Source: Symbiodinium natans (taxonomy: Eukaryota; Sar; Dinophyceae; Suessiales; Symbiodiniaceae). From it: 60,000 nucleotides of DNA. How positions within the stretch are numbered: position 1 is the stretch's first letter; each line of letters opens with the position of its first letter. This document shows, one piece after another, positions 9,832-19,769 of this stretch. A model generated the notes under the pieces. That model ran no database searches. It worked only from the letters and a program-made list of their open reading frames with translations, and had not been told where the DNA came from. The stretch lies in the NCBI GenBank assembly GCA_905221605.1, contig CAJNDS010000724.1:75001-135000 (forward strand), written 5' to 3'. The position numbers and the translations under genes are program-made.

Positions 9832-10618
9832 ATTCGTAGAGATTTAGAGTTTAGGGTTTGGGTTTAGGGTTTAGGGTTTAGGGTTTACGGTTTAGGGTTT
9901 GGGCTTTAGGGTGTAGGGTTTAGGGTTTAGGGTTTAGGGTGTAGGGTTCGGGGTTTAGGAAGCTTGTTACTAAAACTTGCAATGGCCCTGGTGTGGCAAA
10001 AACCATTCCACTTTGGACCCTCTTTTGGGCTCAGGGGCGTTGTCCAAGCCAGACTACGGTCCGCGAACCCAAACCCTAAGCCCAAACCCTCAACCCGAAA
10101 CCCTACTCGAAGAAGTGGTTGAATTCTTAGTTGCTGAGTTCATAAGCCCCCCCCCCCCCCCCAAAGTGTACACTTTCAGTTCTGTAGGACCCCTGCACCC
10201 CCCCTCACACCCCTCCTACACCCCCCCCTACACCTAAAAGCCCTAAACCCCACTAACGCCCCAACCCCACATGAGGTCCTCAACTATATACGCCCTAAAC
10301 CTTAAACCCTAAACCCTAAACCCTGACCCCCCCCCCCCCCCCTTGTTCTGGCGGCCTTCTGCTTCACGATCCAGTCGGGGCTGCTCAGAGAGCCCTGGCT
10401 TTGAATACAAGATGAGGGTTTGGGGTTTAGGGTCTAGGGTTTAGGGCTTGGGCTTAGGGTTTGTGATAACGGTGGTGAAAGAATCAGTGCGTATAACGTA
10501 AATTCACACAAAAGATTACTGTGCAAATCTTGGTTGCAAGGGTTTTGGAGTCTTCGAGCTGTGGAATTACGGGTTCAGGGGCTTAGGGGTTTAGGGCTTT
10601 AGGGGTTTAGGTTAAAAA

Positions 10619-10714
10619 GGCCGGTGGCCTCTTTATCTGTTGCCCATATGCCTTAATGGCCCTAGATACCCTAATCAGAACCCCCTACAAAAAAAGAAAC
10701 CCTACTTAAAGAGA
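10619..10714. mobile_element. Element L, small TIR element
   Basis: GGTGGCCTCTTTA is mirrored by TAAAGAGACCACC with one mismatch, about 95 bp. Confidence 0.55.
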
Positions 10715-11499
10715 CCACCAACCAATATGAGGTTTAGGGGTTTAGGATTTAGGGTTTCGGGGTTTAGGGGTTTAGGGCTCAGGGTTTAGGGTTTAGGGTC
10801 TAGGGTCGAGGGTCTAGGGTCTAGGGTTTAGGGTTTAGGGTTTACCCCTAGGCAACTTGATGGCGATGGAGCTTTTGGGGCATCAGAGAGCTACTTCCAA
10901 GAAGCAACAAACGGCCTAAGCCCTAAACCATAAACTTTAAACCCTAGACCCTAAACTCTGAGACCCCTCCAAAACAACTCGTTAGACTTGAGTCTAGGGC
11001 TTGGTGTTCTTTAGGGCCTTAGGGCTTGTGGGCTTGGGGGATTGGGGGTTTTGGGGCTGTTTTGGCTTACTTGCAAGAAGCTTTCGAAGAACTCGTCTAA
11101 ACCCTAAACCCTAAACCCTAAACCCTAAACCCTAAACCCTAAACCCTGAACCCTGAACCCTGAACCCTAAACCCTAAACCCTAAACAGTCTGCCTAAAAC
11201 CCGTGCGCCTCTTGGTCCCGGACAGCCGCATGCGGCGAAGCTTCAAAAGGCGCACTCGTCTGAGCAGCAGAATGGGGTTTAGGGTTTAGGGTTTAGGGTT
11301 TAGGGTTTAGGGTTTAGGGTTTAGGGTTTAGGGTTTAGGGTTTAGGGTTTAGGGTTTAGGGTTTAGGGTTTAGGGTTTAGGGTTTAGGGTTTAGGGTTTA
11401 GGGTTCTTGAGGTTCTAACCCTAAGCAGCACAATAAACCGGGCTTAGCTTAATGGCGGGTGAATCAAAAGGCAGGAATTTTGGCTCAGCCTTGGTCGCC

Positions 11500-11592
11500 C
11501 AGTACTATAACTGCACTTAGAAGCCCCATAAAGTCCCCTAGGTGGGTTAGAAGTAGACCTACATGGGCTTACAAGTACTCATGAACCTCCAA
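11500..11592. mobile_element. Element F4, introner-like copy between two open islands
   Basis: Ends AGTACTCATGAACCTCCAAG. On the minus strand it separates the frames RGILPLWGSLVS (11593-11635) and YWATKAEPKFLPFDSP (11455-11510). Confidence 0.65.
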
Positions 11593-12053
11593 GAAACAAG
11601 AGAACCCCAAAGTGGCAAGATACCACGGGTCTGCCAAGTAAGCACAGTTTAGGGTTTAGGTTTAGGGCTTAGGGCTTAAGGTTTAGGGTTTTGGGTTTTG
11701 GGTTTTGGGTTAGGAGGCACTTGCGGGTTTGCCGAGTGCAGCAGCCTCCTGGAGCCCGAAATCCTCGAACCCTGACTCCCTGACACCTAAACGCTAAGGC
11801 CCTAAACCTACACTCTAGAACCTTTGAGCAAGATCTACAAGAAAACTCCACAACCCTAAGCCCTAAACCCTAAACCCAAGATCTTGAAACCCTAAACCCC
11901 AGATCTTGAAACCCTAAACCCTAAACCCTAAAACCCTTAACCGCTAAACCCTAGAACCCCAAGCCTTCGCCCCAGAACCCCCTAAGCCCTGAACCGTAAA
12001 GGGCGTGGAAGTCTGACGTTCTCAAGGGCTTGGAGGTTTGGACCCACATCTTA

Positions 12054-12183
12054 GGGTAGGTACGTGGTCCCTTAGTATGGGCCCTTAAACGCCCTTTACA
12101 CACCCTAAACAACCCGAAGGCCCATACATGAGAACCGTCCAAAGGGAGGTAAGGGACCATACTAAGGGCCCACGAAACTACCC
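12054..12183. mobile_element. Element D1, TIR element
   Basis: Starts GGGTAGGTACGTGGTCCCTT and ends AGGGCCCACGAAACTACCC, near-perfect inverted arms of about 36 bp, 130 bp in total. Confidence 0.82.
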
Positions 12184-12225
12184 GTAGACCACAAGCTGGA
12201 CAAAGGGACTACAAAAGGTGCCTTA

Positions 12226-12300
12226 ACAATCAGGGGGGGTTCTTGTAGTACATTTATAAGGGGACCAGAAGGGAATGCTACTTATAATTCTTCCGACCCT
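12226..12300. mobile_element. Element G1
   Basis: AAGGGGACCAGAAGGGAATG and ATTCTTCCGACCCTAT as in G7. Confidence 0.7.
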
Positions 12301-12559
12301 ATGTCAGGGTTTCGGGTCTCGGGTTCGAGGCTTAGTTCAGCTGGAAGTCTGTTGGCCTTTCACCCTTTTTTGCAGCGATGTATTCTGAGTTCTCGGGGCT
12401 TACCTGTTTTGCAGCGACGTCTTGTGGGTTATCAAAGCTTAGGGGGGGGCCAACCCCAGATAGCTGGGCACGTGTCTACGGAAGTTAGGGCCTGTACGGT
12501 CAGGAAGCTTCGTAGGTGGAGCTATCTTGGGCAGGCACGTGCCACGATTCAGGGCTCAA

Positions 12560-12856
12560 GCTGTCACGGTTGTGCAGAATCCCTACCTCTGGAGTAGACC
12601 CTGGAAAGACCCTGGAAAAAAGTACATACCATACGTAGCTATAATGGGAACCCAGAACAAAAAATGTATCAAAGTATAGTACTCCAAAGCCCAGAGAAGG
12701 AGGTTTTGTCATCGTCCGAAACCATGGGGATGGTCGACCCGCGGCCGCTGTAAAGGCCGCCGCAAACTTGCTTTGGCTTTGCAAGGCATGGGAGCGTTGC
12801 CCAAAAACTGCCCGGCAGTCAGCTGCGCGTTGGAGGACTGGGCCAAGTTCGATCAA
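12560..12856 (-). CDS. Unidentified coding island (118-codon frame)
   Basis: Frame with IELGPVLQRAADCRAVFGQR at its start, then Ala/Ser-rich, then an aromatic stretch (YFDTFFVLGSHYSYVWYV). Not telomeric. Function unknown; the aromatic part falls in a small inverted-repeat-like segment and may be intron. Confidence 0.35.
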
Positions 12857-12899
12857 GTCTTTGTGATGAGCGGTCTTGAGATCCGGAATGAACTTGTGT

Positions 12900-13267
12900 G
12901 CTGGTCCCTAAACCCTAAACCCTAAACCCTGAACCCTAAACCCTAAACCCTAAGCCCGTGTCAGGACCCCCATCACGGAGATCGTCACAAGCCCCGGCTC
13001 GGCGGCGGAGACGTTGGGGTTCAGGGTTTGAAGGTAAGGGTTTAGACATGCGGTTCCCCTAGGGTTTAGGGTTTAGGGTCTAGGGTTTAGGGTTTAGGGT
13101 TTAGGGTTGAGGGTTGAGGGTTGCGGGTTTAGGGTTTAGGGTTTAGGGTCTAGGGTCTAGGGTTTAGGGTTTAGGGTTTAGGGTTTAGGGTTTAGGGTTT
13201 AGGGTTTAGGGTTTAGGGTTTAGGGTTTAGGGTTTAGGGTTTAGGGTTTAGGGTTTAGGGTTTAGGG
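12900..13267. repeat. Telomeric tracts around an open island
   Basis: CCCTAAA at 12907-12955, an open minus island 12958-13020 (NVSAAEPGLVTISVMGVLTR), then TTTAGGG with TTGAGGG and TCTAGGG variants to 13267. Confidence 0.85.
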
Positions 13268-13352
13268 TTACCGAACAGCTGAGCTCGCAGCATCCTCCTC
13301 CCTGAGCATCGCGGCATTGAGCGGGTACCTCGCTGACAGAAACTGTGGAACT
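13268..13352 (-). CDS. Open island, left copy of an inverted duplication
   Basis: Minus frame QFLSARYPLNAAMLREEDAA and SSAVR ends at a GTAACC donor. An almost identical copy lies inverted at 15031-15112. Within the frame the base change seen between the two (GCC/GCT) is synonymous. The product is unknown. Confidence 0.5.
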
Positions 13353-13792
13353 ATGGGCCCGAGCATCCCAGGGCTTAGGGTTTAGGGCTTTTAGGGTTTA
13401 AGGTTTAGGGTTTAGGGTTTAGGGTTTGGGGTTTGGGGTTTGGGGTTTCGGGTTTCGGGTTTCGGGCACCCCGAAACAGTCACACGGTGCTGAAGAGCCC
13501 GGCAAACTTGACCTTTCTGAAGCAGGCCCCTCCTAAACAGGGTTTAGGGTTTAGGGTTTAGGGTTTAGGCTTTAGGCTTTAGGGTTTATATAGGGTTTAG
13601 GGTTTAGGGTTTAGGGTTTAGGGTTTAGGGTTTAGGGTTTGGGGTTTGGGGTTTGGGGTTTAGGGGTTAGGGGTTTAGGGCTTAAGTAGGGCTTAGAGGG
13701 GTTAGGGCTCAGGGTTCTCCGGGTGCAAAGGAGCTTCCCGATCCCCCATACAGCGCTGAGCCCTGAACGCTACACCCTATTTTGTGGCTCAA

Positions 13793-13909
13793 CTTGGAGG
13801 TTCATCGGTACTTTATAACCCCAACTGCAACATAACTGCACTTATAAGTCCCCGAAGTTGGTTTCAAGCAGACTTCTAGTGAAGGGTACAAGTACCCATG
13901 AACTCCAGG
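13793..13909. mobile_element. Element F2, TIR element
   Basis: Starts CTTGGAGGTTCATCGGTACT and ends AAGTACCCATGAACTCCAG, with CTTATAAGTCCCC inside. Confidence 0.75.
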
Positions 13910-13925
13910 GAAGACCCCCACGTTG

Positions 13926-14060
13926 CCCCCCCCCCCCCCTCCCCCCCCACCCGCCCTCCCTGTCGCACGCAACGGGCAGCGCCAAGCGGGACTTGAGCAG
14001 GCGCGTCGCCACGCCCGCACGGGCAAAGAAGGTCTTGAGGCGATTGAGGTCCTTGCGCAC
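13926..14060 (-). CDS. Unidentified coding island (RKDLNRLKTFFARAG)
   Basis: About 40 codons: RKDLNRLKTFFARAGVATRL then LKSRLALPVACDREG, amphipathic and basic with G/C-ending codons. It abuts a poly(C) tract and element F2. Unknown. Confidence 0.4.
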
Positions 14061-14181
14061 AGGCTGGATTGGGTTGCAGGGCGCAGAAGGGTTTCTAGGG
14101 TTTAGGGTTGAGGGCTATAGGACTTAGAAGGTTTAGCAAAGGCTTAGAGGGGTTATAGGTTCTGTGTGCTTAGGGTTCAAC

Positions 14182-14334
14182 ATGTCGGGTCTTGAGGCTG
14201 ATCTGAGAGCCTCCATTCCCTGCCCCTCCAACACAAGCCTTCACGAGCATGACTCGTTAGACGCCCTAAGCCCTCGATATAGGAACCGCTTTCACTTTGA
14301 CTTTGGCATTTCCGGTACTCTGTATGCAAGTTGA
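14182..14334 (+). CDS. Possible small plus-strand ORF, 50 codons
   Basis: ATG to TGA on the plus strand, starting MSGLEADLRASIPCPSNTSL and ending FDFGISGTLYAS. It is one of few plus-strand frames with natural composition, and sits inside the inverted duplication. A longer minus frame overlaps it. Confidence 0.3.
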   Translation: MSGLEADLRASIPCPSNTSLHEHDSLDALSPRYRNRFHFDFGISGTLYAS

Positions 14335-15030
14335 ACCCGATAAGCCTTAAGAAGCCCCAGATACAGAAAACGCAAGAGGCAAAAACTGGCAATCATCTAA
14401 GCTCCGAATGCAAGGGGTCTGAAGAATCAGAATCGTTTTTGGGGGGCTTGTTATAGTATAACTCTAAAGGGACACTATACCCTACCTGACCCTGAACCGT
14501 GAACCCTGAACCCTGAACCCCAAACCCTAAACCCTAAACCCTAAACCCTAAACCCTAAACCCTAATTCTTCCGACCCCTATATTAAACTCCCTGGCTCCT
14601 CTGCGGTGAGGTTCCCACGTGGGCCCCCGCCGGCAAAGCGTACCTAGGAGCATAGGGGTTGAAGGTCAAAAGAGTTGAGGGTTTAGGGTTTAGGGTTTAG
14701 GGTTTAGGGTTTAGGGTTTAGGGTTTAGGGTTTAGGGTTTAGGGTTTAGGGTTCAGGGTTTAGGGTTTAGGGTTTAGGGTTTAGGGTGGATGTTCTAGGT
14801 TCAGGTCTGTAGCAGTAGCTTTTCATGAACCCTCTCCTAGCTCGGCTTTCGATTGCCTACGGCTCAAAGCCGTCGAGCAAGGCGAACGTGCTGATGAGGG
14901 TGTAGGTGAGCGGCACCCTAAATCCTAAACCCTAAACTCCTTCAGCTCTAAGCCCTAAACCCTCAACCCTAAACCCTAAACCTTAAAAGCCTAAACCCTA
15001 AACCCTAAAAGCCCTGGGATGCTTGGGCCC

Positions 15031-15112
15031 ATAGTTCAACAGTTTCTGTCAGCGAGGTACCCGCTCAATGCTGCGATGCTCAGGGAGGAGGATGCTGCGA
15101 GCTCAGCTGTTC
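15031..15112 (+). CDS. Open island, right copy of the inverted duplication
   Basis: Same frame as 13268-13352 but on the plus strand, opposite to all recognised genes. One of the two copies is probably non-functional; the sequence does not say which. Confidence 0.35.
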
Positions 15113-15117
15113 GGGCA

Positions 15118-15372
15118 ACCCTAAACCCTAAACCCTAAACCCTAAACCCTAAACCCTAAACCCTAAACCCTAAACCCTAAACCCTAAACCCTAAACCCTA
15201 AACCCTAAACCCTAAACCCTAAACCCTAAACCCTAAACCCTAAACCCTTAAACCTAAACCCTAAACCCTAAACCCTAAACCCTAAACCCTAAACCCTAAA
15301 CCCTAAACCCTAAACCCTAAACCCTAAACCCTAAACCCTAAACCCTAAACCCTAAACCCTAAACCCTAAACC
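15118..15372. repeat. CCCTAAA array, about 36 units
   Basis: Nearly pure heptamers with one slipped unit at 15247. It forms the outer part of the right arm of the inverted duplication. Confidence 0.95.
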
Positions 15373-15485
15373 TATCCTGGGATGGCTTTGGGTTTAGGGG
15401 GGTTTGGGGTTTGAGGGTTTAGGGGCTTTACGGTCACCATGCACCCGCTGGGGCGCTGACAAATCGGCTGGCTCGCAACATGGCC

Positions 15486-15617
15486 CAAGCCCTAAGCCCT
15501 AAGCCCTAAGCCCTAAGCCCTAAGCCCTAAGCCCTAAGCCCTAAGCCCTAAGCCCTAAGCCCTAAGCCCTAAACCCTAAACCCTAAACCCTAAACCCTAA
15601 ACCCTAAACCCTAAACC
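15486..15617. repeat. CCCTAAG then CCCTAAA array
   Basis: About 12 units of the A-to-G variant followed by about 7 canonical units, a clean boundary that shows local homogenisation. Confidence 0.95.
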
Positions 15618-16005
15618 CTCTCCCTCAGCGCCCCTTTGGCTGTCGAGGTCTGGGAGGGGGGGGGGTCATCGGCATTAAGCTTGGTTTAGGCTTCTTGGGT
15701 TTAGGGTTTGGGTGTGCAAGGTCCAGGGTCAGGGTTTCGGGCCTTGGGTGCTTTAGGGACTTGGGCCGGTGTCGCGGGTCTAGAGTTTGCTGTCCAGGGT
15801 TGAGGGTTTAGGGTTTAATTAGGGTTTAGGGTTTGGGGTTTGGGGTTTAGGGGTTTAGGGTTTAGGGTGTAGGGCTTCGGGTTTTGGGGGCGTCACAATG
15901 ATTGACACCGGCCGACACGGCTACGGTCCGAAATTGCCACCGTTGCATTCACAAGCCTCCTCGCGGCAGCAAAGGAATGCTAAGTCTAAAAAACCCAAAC
16001 ACCCT

Positions 16006-16120
16006 ACATGGGGGTTTACGAAAACAAGGACCCCCCCCCCCCCCGCCCCCAAATAGTAGGATTTCCGTATCATAAGGACCCCCAACAAGGTACTCCCAAT
16101 TTCGGAAACGGGCTTGTATT
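16006..16120. mobile_element. Element B3, related to B2
   Basis: Starts ATGGGGGTTTACGAAAACAA with a poly(C) stretch and ends AATTTCGGAAACGGG. An AT microsatellite (16147-16192) follows. Confidence 0.6.
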
Positions 16121-16789
16121 CCTTGTATCCCAAAAGGACACCCTTTATATGTATATATATATATATACGTATATATATATATATATAGATACACTCACCA
16201 ATATCAAAACAAGGAGCCTCAGAAACACTCACCAATAACAGCAACAAAAAAAAACTGCTTCACACAATCCGGAGGCTGCAGAGGACAAGCGCAACCTCCG
16301 GCGAAGTCTGGACCGAGCCATCCACTTAAGGGGTAAAAGGAGGGCAACCCCTATATGTACTGTATGTAGTCACTATGTACCTAAGTAGCCCCCAAAATAA
16401 ACCCCCCAAGTAACCCCTGAGGTCCCTTATAACTCCTTTAGTCCCTTGATCCATCAGGCCTTCGGGGTTTTAGGGCTTTAGGGCTTTTAGGTTTTGAAAA
16501 GGTGACGGGGTCAGGGGACCCACTAAACCCTAAACCCTAAACCCTAAACCCCAAACCCTCAACCCTCAACTCAACCTTAACCCAAGGGTTTAGGGTTTAG
16601 GGTTTAGGGTTTAGGGTTCAGGGTTCAGGGTTCAGGGTTCAGGGTTCAGGGTTCAGGGTTTAGGGTTTAGGGTTTAGGGTTTAGGGTTTAGGGTTTAGGG
16701 TTTAGGGTTTAGGGTTTAGGGTTTAGGGTTTAGGGTTTAGGGTTTAGGGTTTAGGGCCCAGAGAGGAGGACTAGACTGAAGCCCTAAGA

Positions 16790-16985
16790 CCCGAAGCGCA
16801 CCGATATCCCAACAGCCCCCAATAGCTTGAGGTTTCCGAGCGTGTCAGGTCCCGATTCGCTGCAGCGGCCATTTTGTGATGCTTCTTGCCGCGCAGAAAT
16901 CCGATCCAGCGACACGTAGAAGCTCCGCTACATTGTAGGATCGGGAGGAAGGGAACTGTTCTGAACGGATTGAAGCACATGCTTA
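16790..16985 (-). CDS. Unidentified coding island (65 codons)
   Basis: Frame FNPFRTVPFLPILQ...RGKKHHKMAAAANRDLTRSE then SSYWGLLGYRCASG on the minus strand, free of telomeric units. Function unknown. Confidence 0.35.
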
Positions 16986-17949
16986 GGGTTGAAGAAGTGC
17001 ATCCAAAACCCCAAAGCCTAAATCCAAAACCCAAACCCAAAACCCAAAAGCCTAAACCCTAAACTCTAAGGCAAGTTTCGGGCTTTAGTGCTTGAAAGGA
17101 TGGGCCCCTACCCTAAACCCTAAACCCAAAACCTGCCCCAAACCATCACAACAACCCGGCCCTGAAAGCTTGATCCACCCCCAAGCCCTAAGCCCTGAAC
17201 CCCCTACCCTAACCCAACACCCTGGAGGGTTTAGGGTTTAGGGTTTAGGGTTTAGGGTATAGGGTTTCGGGTTTGGGGTTTAGGGTGGTTCGGGGTCTAG
17301 GGCCTGGGCTCGAAGGGCCCGGGCTCAGGCCTCTAGGGCTGACAACAGATTATAGGGTGAGGGTTTAGGGCTGTTTAGGGTTTAGGGTTTAGGGTTTAGG
17401 GTTTAGGGTCTAGGGTCTAGGGTTTAGGGTTTAAGGTTTAGGGTTTAGGGTTTAGGTTTGAGGGTTTAGGGTTTAGGGTTTAGGCTTGAGGGTTTAGGGT
17501 TTAGGGTAGTTGCGGACGTGATATAGAGCTTATACGGTTCAGTGTTGAGCCATATTTGCCGGTGGGTGCTCCATAGATGGCTGGGCCAGGTGACTCGCCT
17601 GCGATGCATTTAACATCACGTTGCTGTCCCAAACCGAAACGCTAACAAAATTGAACCCTCAGCCGCCTAAACCTTAAACCCTAAACCCTAAACCCTAAAC
17701 GCTAAACCCTAAACCACCTCCGAACTCTTTCAGCCCTATACCTCGGATGCTTGAAGCCTACTTCTTACCGAAGCCCTAGAATTTCAAAAGCTCCCGAGAC
17801 CCTGAACCCCCAACCCACAAACCATCCGGGTTTAGGTTTTAGGGTTTAGGGTTTAGGGTTTAGGGTTTAGGGTTTAGGGTTTAGGGTTTAGGGTTTAGGG
17901 TTTAGGGTTTAGGGTTTAGGGTTTAGGGAACCCTCAACCCCGAAACCAT

Positions 17950-18047
17950 CTAGACCCCAAATATCCGAACTCTTAGAGATGGACCTAAACGATTGCCGCG
18001 GCGTTTGTCCCCTAGACGCGGCGCCCGCAGCATTTAGGCTCATGTGT
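17950..18047 (-). CDS. Possible first exon (MSLNAAGAASRG..)
   Basis: ATG at about 18047 opens MSLNAAGAASRGQTPRQSFR, a Ser/Arg/Ala-rich start that would suit a targeting leader. It lies downstream of atpI. Not identified. Confidence 0.3.
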
Positions 18048-18847
18048 TCAGGGTTGAGAGGTTCATGAGGGGGATAGCCCAGAACCCTAAACCCCTCAAC
18101 CCAAAACCTCTAAGCCCGTAACAGTCCCTATCCCTAAACCCTAAACCCTAAACCCTTTACCCTAAACCCTAAACCGTAAACTCTAAACCCTAAACTTTAA
18201 ACCCTAAACCCTAAACCCTGTTCAAGACAGGCTTATACTTGACCCGCCATCCCCACACCAAGGATGCCTCGGCCAGGCAGCGGAAAAATCGCAAGACTTC
18301 TGGGCTGTTTGGGATAAGGATTAGGGTTTAGGGTTGAAGGTTTAGGGTTGAGGGTTTAGGGTTTAGGGTTTAGGGTTTCGGGTTTAGGTTTAGGGTTTAG
18401 GGGTGTGGGCCTAGGGTTAGGGGTTAGGGGTGTGGGATACGGGGTTTGGAGTTTAGGGGTTTTGGGGTTTTGGGCCTTGTAGATAAGGGGGTAGTATGTA
18501 GGGAACCGCCAAGTAACTAGGCCATCTCATAAACAAAGGGGTATATACGTAAGGGCTAAGGGCTACTTGTAGAACGACACATAAGAGTCCTAAACCCTAA
18601 ACCCTAAACCCTAAGCCCTAAGCCCTGAACCCTGAACCCTAAACCCTAAACCCTAAACCCTAAACCCTAAGAGGCATAAAGACCGTAAACCCGAGACTTC
18701 TCTAGGGAAGTGGCTTGCCGGATGGAGTGGGTCCCGGGGCTGAGGATTCAGGGTTTAGGGGTCTCCAGGCCCCAGAGCAACACCCTAAACCCTAAACCCT
18801 TAACCCCAAACCCTAGACCGTAGACCCTAAACCCTAAACCCTAAACC

Positions 18848-18914
18848 CTAAAAGTGCCTGTAATAGTAAGGGAACCTAAACCCTAAAAAAATTGGAAGAA
18901 GGGCCTACTCTGGA
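18848..18914. mobile_element. Element A4, fragment
   Basis: Contains the right half of the A core (AAGGGAACCTAAACC, GGGCCTACTCTGGACC) but no left terminus. Confidence 0.45.
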
Positions 18915-19221
18915 CCTCCAAGCAGGGTATAGGGGGGTCACCCTAAACCCTAAACCCTAAACCCTAAACCCTAAACCCTAAACCCTAAACCCCTGGAGGG
19001 TTGAGACTTGAAAGGGAACCATAGGCCGAGGCCTAGGGGGGGCTAAGGTCGATGAGGTTTGGGCTCACGACCCTGCGCTTGCGAAAAACCTAGGGCTTGG
19101 GGCTTTTTTAAGGTTTAGGGTTTAGGGTTTAGGGTTTAGGGTTTAGGGTTTAGGGTTTAGGGTTTAGGGCTTAGGTTGCATAAGGTTTAGTGGCGAAGGG
19201 CCTGAGGGTTTGGGGTCTACT

Positions 19222-19320
19222 AACCTTGGGCAGGCGATGGGAGAAAACAGCCCAGTATTGGCCGCGATTGCTCTGCAGCAAGTGCTGCAGCTTGCTCGCG
19301 TCGACTCCAAAAAATGACGA
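19222..19320 (-). CDS. Unidentified coding island downstream of atpI
   Basis: Frame SSFFGVDASKLQHLLQSNRG then QYWAVFSHRLPK, ending at a GTTAG donor. Two other minus frames are open too, so the choice rests on composition. Confidence 0.4.
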
Positions 19321-19557
19321 CGCCCTTCCATGAAGGGCTTTGAGGTGTTGTTTGCAGGGTTTGGGGTTTGGGGTTTGAGGTTTAGGGTTTAGGGTTTAGC
19401 AAGCGTCCAGCATAGTTAACCATTAGGGTTTAGGGTTTAACCATCAGGGTTTAGGGTTTAGGGTTTAGGGTTGAACGTTCATGGCTAGTTAATAGTAGTT
19501 AAAAGCCCGATCCAGGGTACTCAAGTCGCTACATTGCACTTCCTCGGGCATAGGCAG

Positions 19558-19656
19558 GGTTTAGGGTTTAGGGTTTAGGGTTTAGGGTTTAGGGTTTAGG
19601 GTTTAGGGTTTAGGGTTTAGGGTTTAGGGTTTAGGGTTTAGGGTTTAGGGTTTAGG
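19558..19656. repeat. TTTAGGG array, about 14 units, just after the atpI stop
   Basis: Downstream of the atpI stop codon by about 50 bp on the coding strand; probably in or beyond the 3' UTR. Confidence 0.9.
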
Positions 19657-19704
19657 GCTAGCCCCTCCTTATGTGACGGCAGTCATCAAAATGGTGCTTC
19701 TCAT

Positions 19705-19769
19705 TCACTCCAGGGCTTCCTTGATGTAAGCCGCGGCCAGGGTGGAGAAGATCAGTGCCTGAATGGATC
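19705..19769 (-). CDS. atpI: atpI terminal exon ([14 protein letters not shown]..stop)
   Basis: A 65-nt exon, acceptor GTCAG|G, encoding [20 protein letters not shown] then TGA at 19705-19707. The joined codon G+GA gives [11 protein letters not shown]. The C-terminus is short and ends at the glutamate, lacking the His-rich tail of some cyanobacterial forms. Confidence 0.95.

Larger units (their letters stand above)
8640..11460. repeat. Telomere-like mosaic with unassigned islands
   Basis: Heptamer tracts of both strands, longest at 11276-11403. Minus-strand open islands: 9060-9105, 9310-9345 (KRLHILK|GTACAC), 9990-10065, 10340-10410, 10500-10560, 11072-11104 (DEFFESFLQ|GTAAGC) and 11200-11262. 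A poly(C) run is at 10147-10162 and 10326-10342. Confidence 0.7.
13139..15372. repeat. Inverted duplication of an island with its telomeric tract
   Basis: The island at 13268-13375 preceded by TTTAGGG units (13139-13267) is mirrored by 15014-15117 followed by CCCTAAA units (15118-15372). The arms face each other across 1.64 kb. The unique parts differ at only a few bases. Confidence 0.85.
15620..19221. repeat. Telomere-like mosaic with unassigned islands
   Basis: Tracts at 16590-16755, 17370-17505, 17835-17928 and 19110-19170. AT microsatellite at 16147-16192. Open minus islands include 17530-17610 (GESPGPAIYGAPTGKYGSTL), 18228-18300 (LRFFRCLAEASLVWGWRVKY) and 18690-18745. The island at 16265-16370 is open on both strands. 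Confidence 0.7.

Noticed and set aside
11477-11487. ATTTTGGCTCA match to the 3' half of the dinoflagellate spliced leader
   Set aside because: Only 11 bases match, the flanks differ from the leader, and the minus strand there reads as a natural frame (YWATKAEPKFLPF). Expected by chance at this window size.
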